Part shown: piece after piece, positions 63,184-64,000 of the stretch
Numbering within the stretch: the stretch's first letter is position 1
Layout of the letters: the number at the start of each line of letters is the position of its first letter
Source of the DNA: Hoylesella buccalis ATCC 35310
Lineage (GTDB): Bacteria; Bacteroidota; Bacteroidia; Bacteroidales; Bacteroidaceae
Assembly (NCBI RefSeq): GCF_025151385.1
Contig: NZ_CP102287.1
Span: forward strand, 62,001 to 126,000
Length of the DNA stretch: 64,000 nt
Direction: 5' to 3'
Position numbers and translations under genes: made by a program
Notes under the pieces: model-generated
The model's database searches: none
What the model was told of the DNA's origin: nothing
The model's input: only the letters and a program-made list of their open reading frames with translations

Positions 63184-64000
63184 ATGCATGCACCTCGTGT
63201 TCAACGCAACTCTCTTCAAGCTTGGCTCTTGGCCATGCGTCCCAAAACTTTGTCTGGTTCGGCTGTTCCCGTTATGATTGCCACGGCATTGGCACTGGCG
63301 AAGACTGACTGGAACGTTCGTGTTGTGCCGGTAGTGTTGTGTTTCCTCTTTGCTTTCATCATGCAGATAGACGCCAATTTCATCAACGACTATCTTGACT
63401 TCAAGCGGGGAAATGACGATGAAACCCGACTGGGACCACGTCGTGCTTGTGCGCAGGGGTGGATTTCTCCGCAAGCCATGCGCATGGGTATTGCCCTCAC
63501 AACTTTGCTGGCGTGTGTGGTTGGACTACCTTTGATTTGCTATGGCGGTGTTGAAATGATTGGAGTGGGACTTCTCTGTGTCTTGTTTTGTTTCCTCTAC
63601 ACCACGCATCTGTCTTATCTCGGACTGGGTGATCTACTGGTTCTTCTCTTCTTTGGCCTGATTCCTGTTTGTGTAACCTACTATTTGGCGATGCCATCAA
63701 CGATGAATCACGTCACTTGGGAAGTGGTGTCGAGTTCGCTGGCCTGTGGAATTGTCATTGATACCTTGTTGATTGTCAACAACTATCGTGACTTGGAGAA
63801 CGATCGGCGAGCCCACAAGATGACCTTGGTAGTACGGATGGGTGAATCCTTATCACGCAAATTTTATCTCTTGCTGGGATGGTTGGGATGGTTGTTGGGT
63901 ATCGTGTTTTTGTTCAACGGGCATCCTTGGGCCTTCATCTTCTCTATGATTTATTTAGTTTTGCATACGCGTACTTGCCGTCGCATGCGAGTTAAACAAG
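63184..64000 (+). CDS. menA: 1,4-dihydroxy-2-naphthoate polyprenyltransferase (partial)
   Basis: 272 codons before the window ends. MenA joins a polyprenyl chain to dihydroxynaphthoate in menaquinone synthesis. Of the UbiA-type motifs, ANFINDYLDFKRGNDDETRL near 66-85 has the first Asp-rich site (NDYLD) and NNYRDLENDRRAHKMTLVVR near 198-217 the second. Several membrane helices lie between. The start at 63184 is 39 bp after the promoter. Only the extreme C-terminus should be missing. Confidence 0.9.
   Translation, partial: MHAPRVQRNSLQAWLLAMRPKTLSGSAVPVMIATALALAKTDWNVRVVPVVLCFLFAFIMQIDANFINDYLDFKRGNDDETRLGPRRACAQGWISPQAMRMGIALTTLLACVVGLPLICYGGVEMIGVGLLCVLFCFLYTTHLSYLGLGDLLVLLFFGLIPVCVTYYLAMPSTMNHVTWEVVSSSLACGIVIDTLLIVNNYRDLENDRRAHKMTLVVRMGESLSRKFYLLLGWLGWLLGIVFLFNGHPWAFIFSMIYLVLHTRTCRRMRVKQ

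Overview
The window reads as chromosome of a Bacteroidales bacterium, most likely Prevotella or a close relative. Signs are a SusC/SusD-type outer-membrane pair, tandem GH92 mannosidases, EpsG/TupA/DUF4422 capsule genes, a DUF4372-type IS4 element, few Shine-Dalgarno sites, and repeated matches to the Bacteroidetes promoter TTTG-N(18-20)-TAnnTTTG. No rRNA, tRNA or CRISPR array was seen.

Layout. (1) 1-5047, minus strand: an exported CbiX-like chelatase followed by a TonB-dependent SusC-like receptor and a SusD-like lipoprotein that runs off the window start. (2) 5.2-20 kb: housekeeping and glycan genes, namely xseA-xseB, ilvE, trmB, GH92, a BSP-family metallopeptidase, a second GH92 and an Mrp ATPase on the plus strand, then fmt, tsaC and a CLC channel on the minus strand. 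(3) 20-56.5 kb: a long plus-strand surface-polysaccharide locus. It supplies UDP-Galf (two glf copies), GDP-fucose (gmd, fcl), UDP-GlcA (two ugd copies) and UDP-GalA (an epimerase). It also carries a Wzx flippase, an EpsG-type polymerase, about nine glycosyltransferases, a pyruvyltransferase with its usual Fe-S partner, a TupA-like ATP-grasp protein and a WecA-like initiating transferase. (4) 56.5-64 kb: fabD, a GH13 enzyme, an AlaX-like editing protein, a DMT exporter, two secreted proteins, an HD-domain protein and menA (cut by the window end).

The polysaccharide locus is a mosaic. It holds an ATPase/TOPRIM gene pair resembling split OLD-type defence modules. It holds two identical 1,358-bp IS4 elements in opposite orientation, each with its own 9-bp target duplication; one splits a glycosyltransferase gene. 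A 388-bp non-coding sequence occurs twice, each time about 150 bp before a start codon. A GxxExxY-family gene sits inside an array of ~103-bp repeats that can form hairpins. A 256-bp MITE-like element has a perfect 21-bp inverted repeat at its core. Two remnants of membrane acyltransferases remain. Several intergenic spacers are tandem arrays of 8, 9, 11 or 22 bp units. The middle (about 29-46 kb) is visibly more AT-rich than the flanks, which fits horizontal exchange of capsule modules.

The best candidates for something undescribed are the GxxExxY/repeat unit, the duplicated 388-bp leader-like element, the ATPase/TOPRIM pair, the 47.8-kb palindromic element, and the exported chelatase linked to a SusCD pair.
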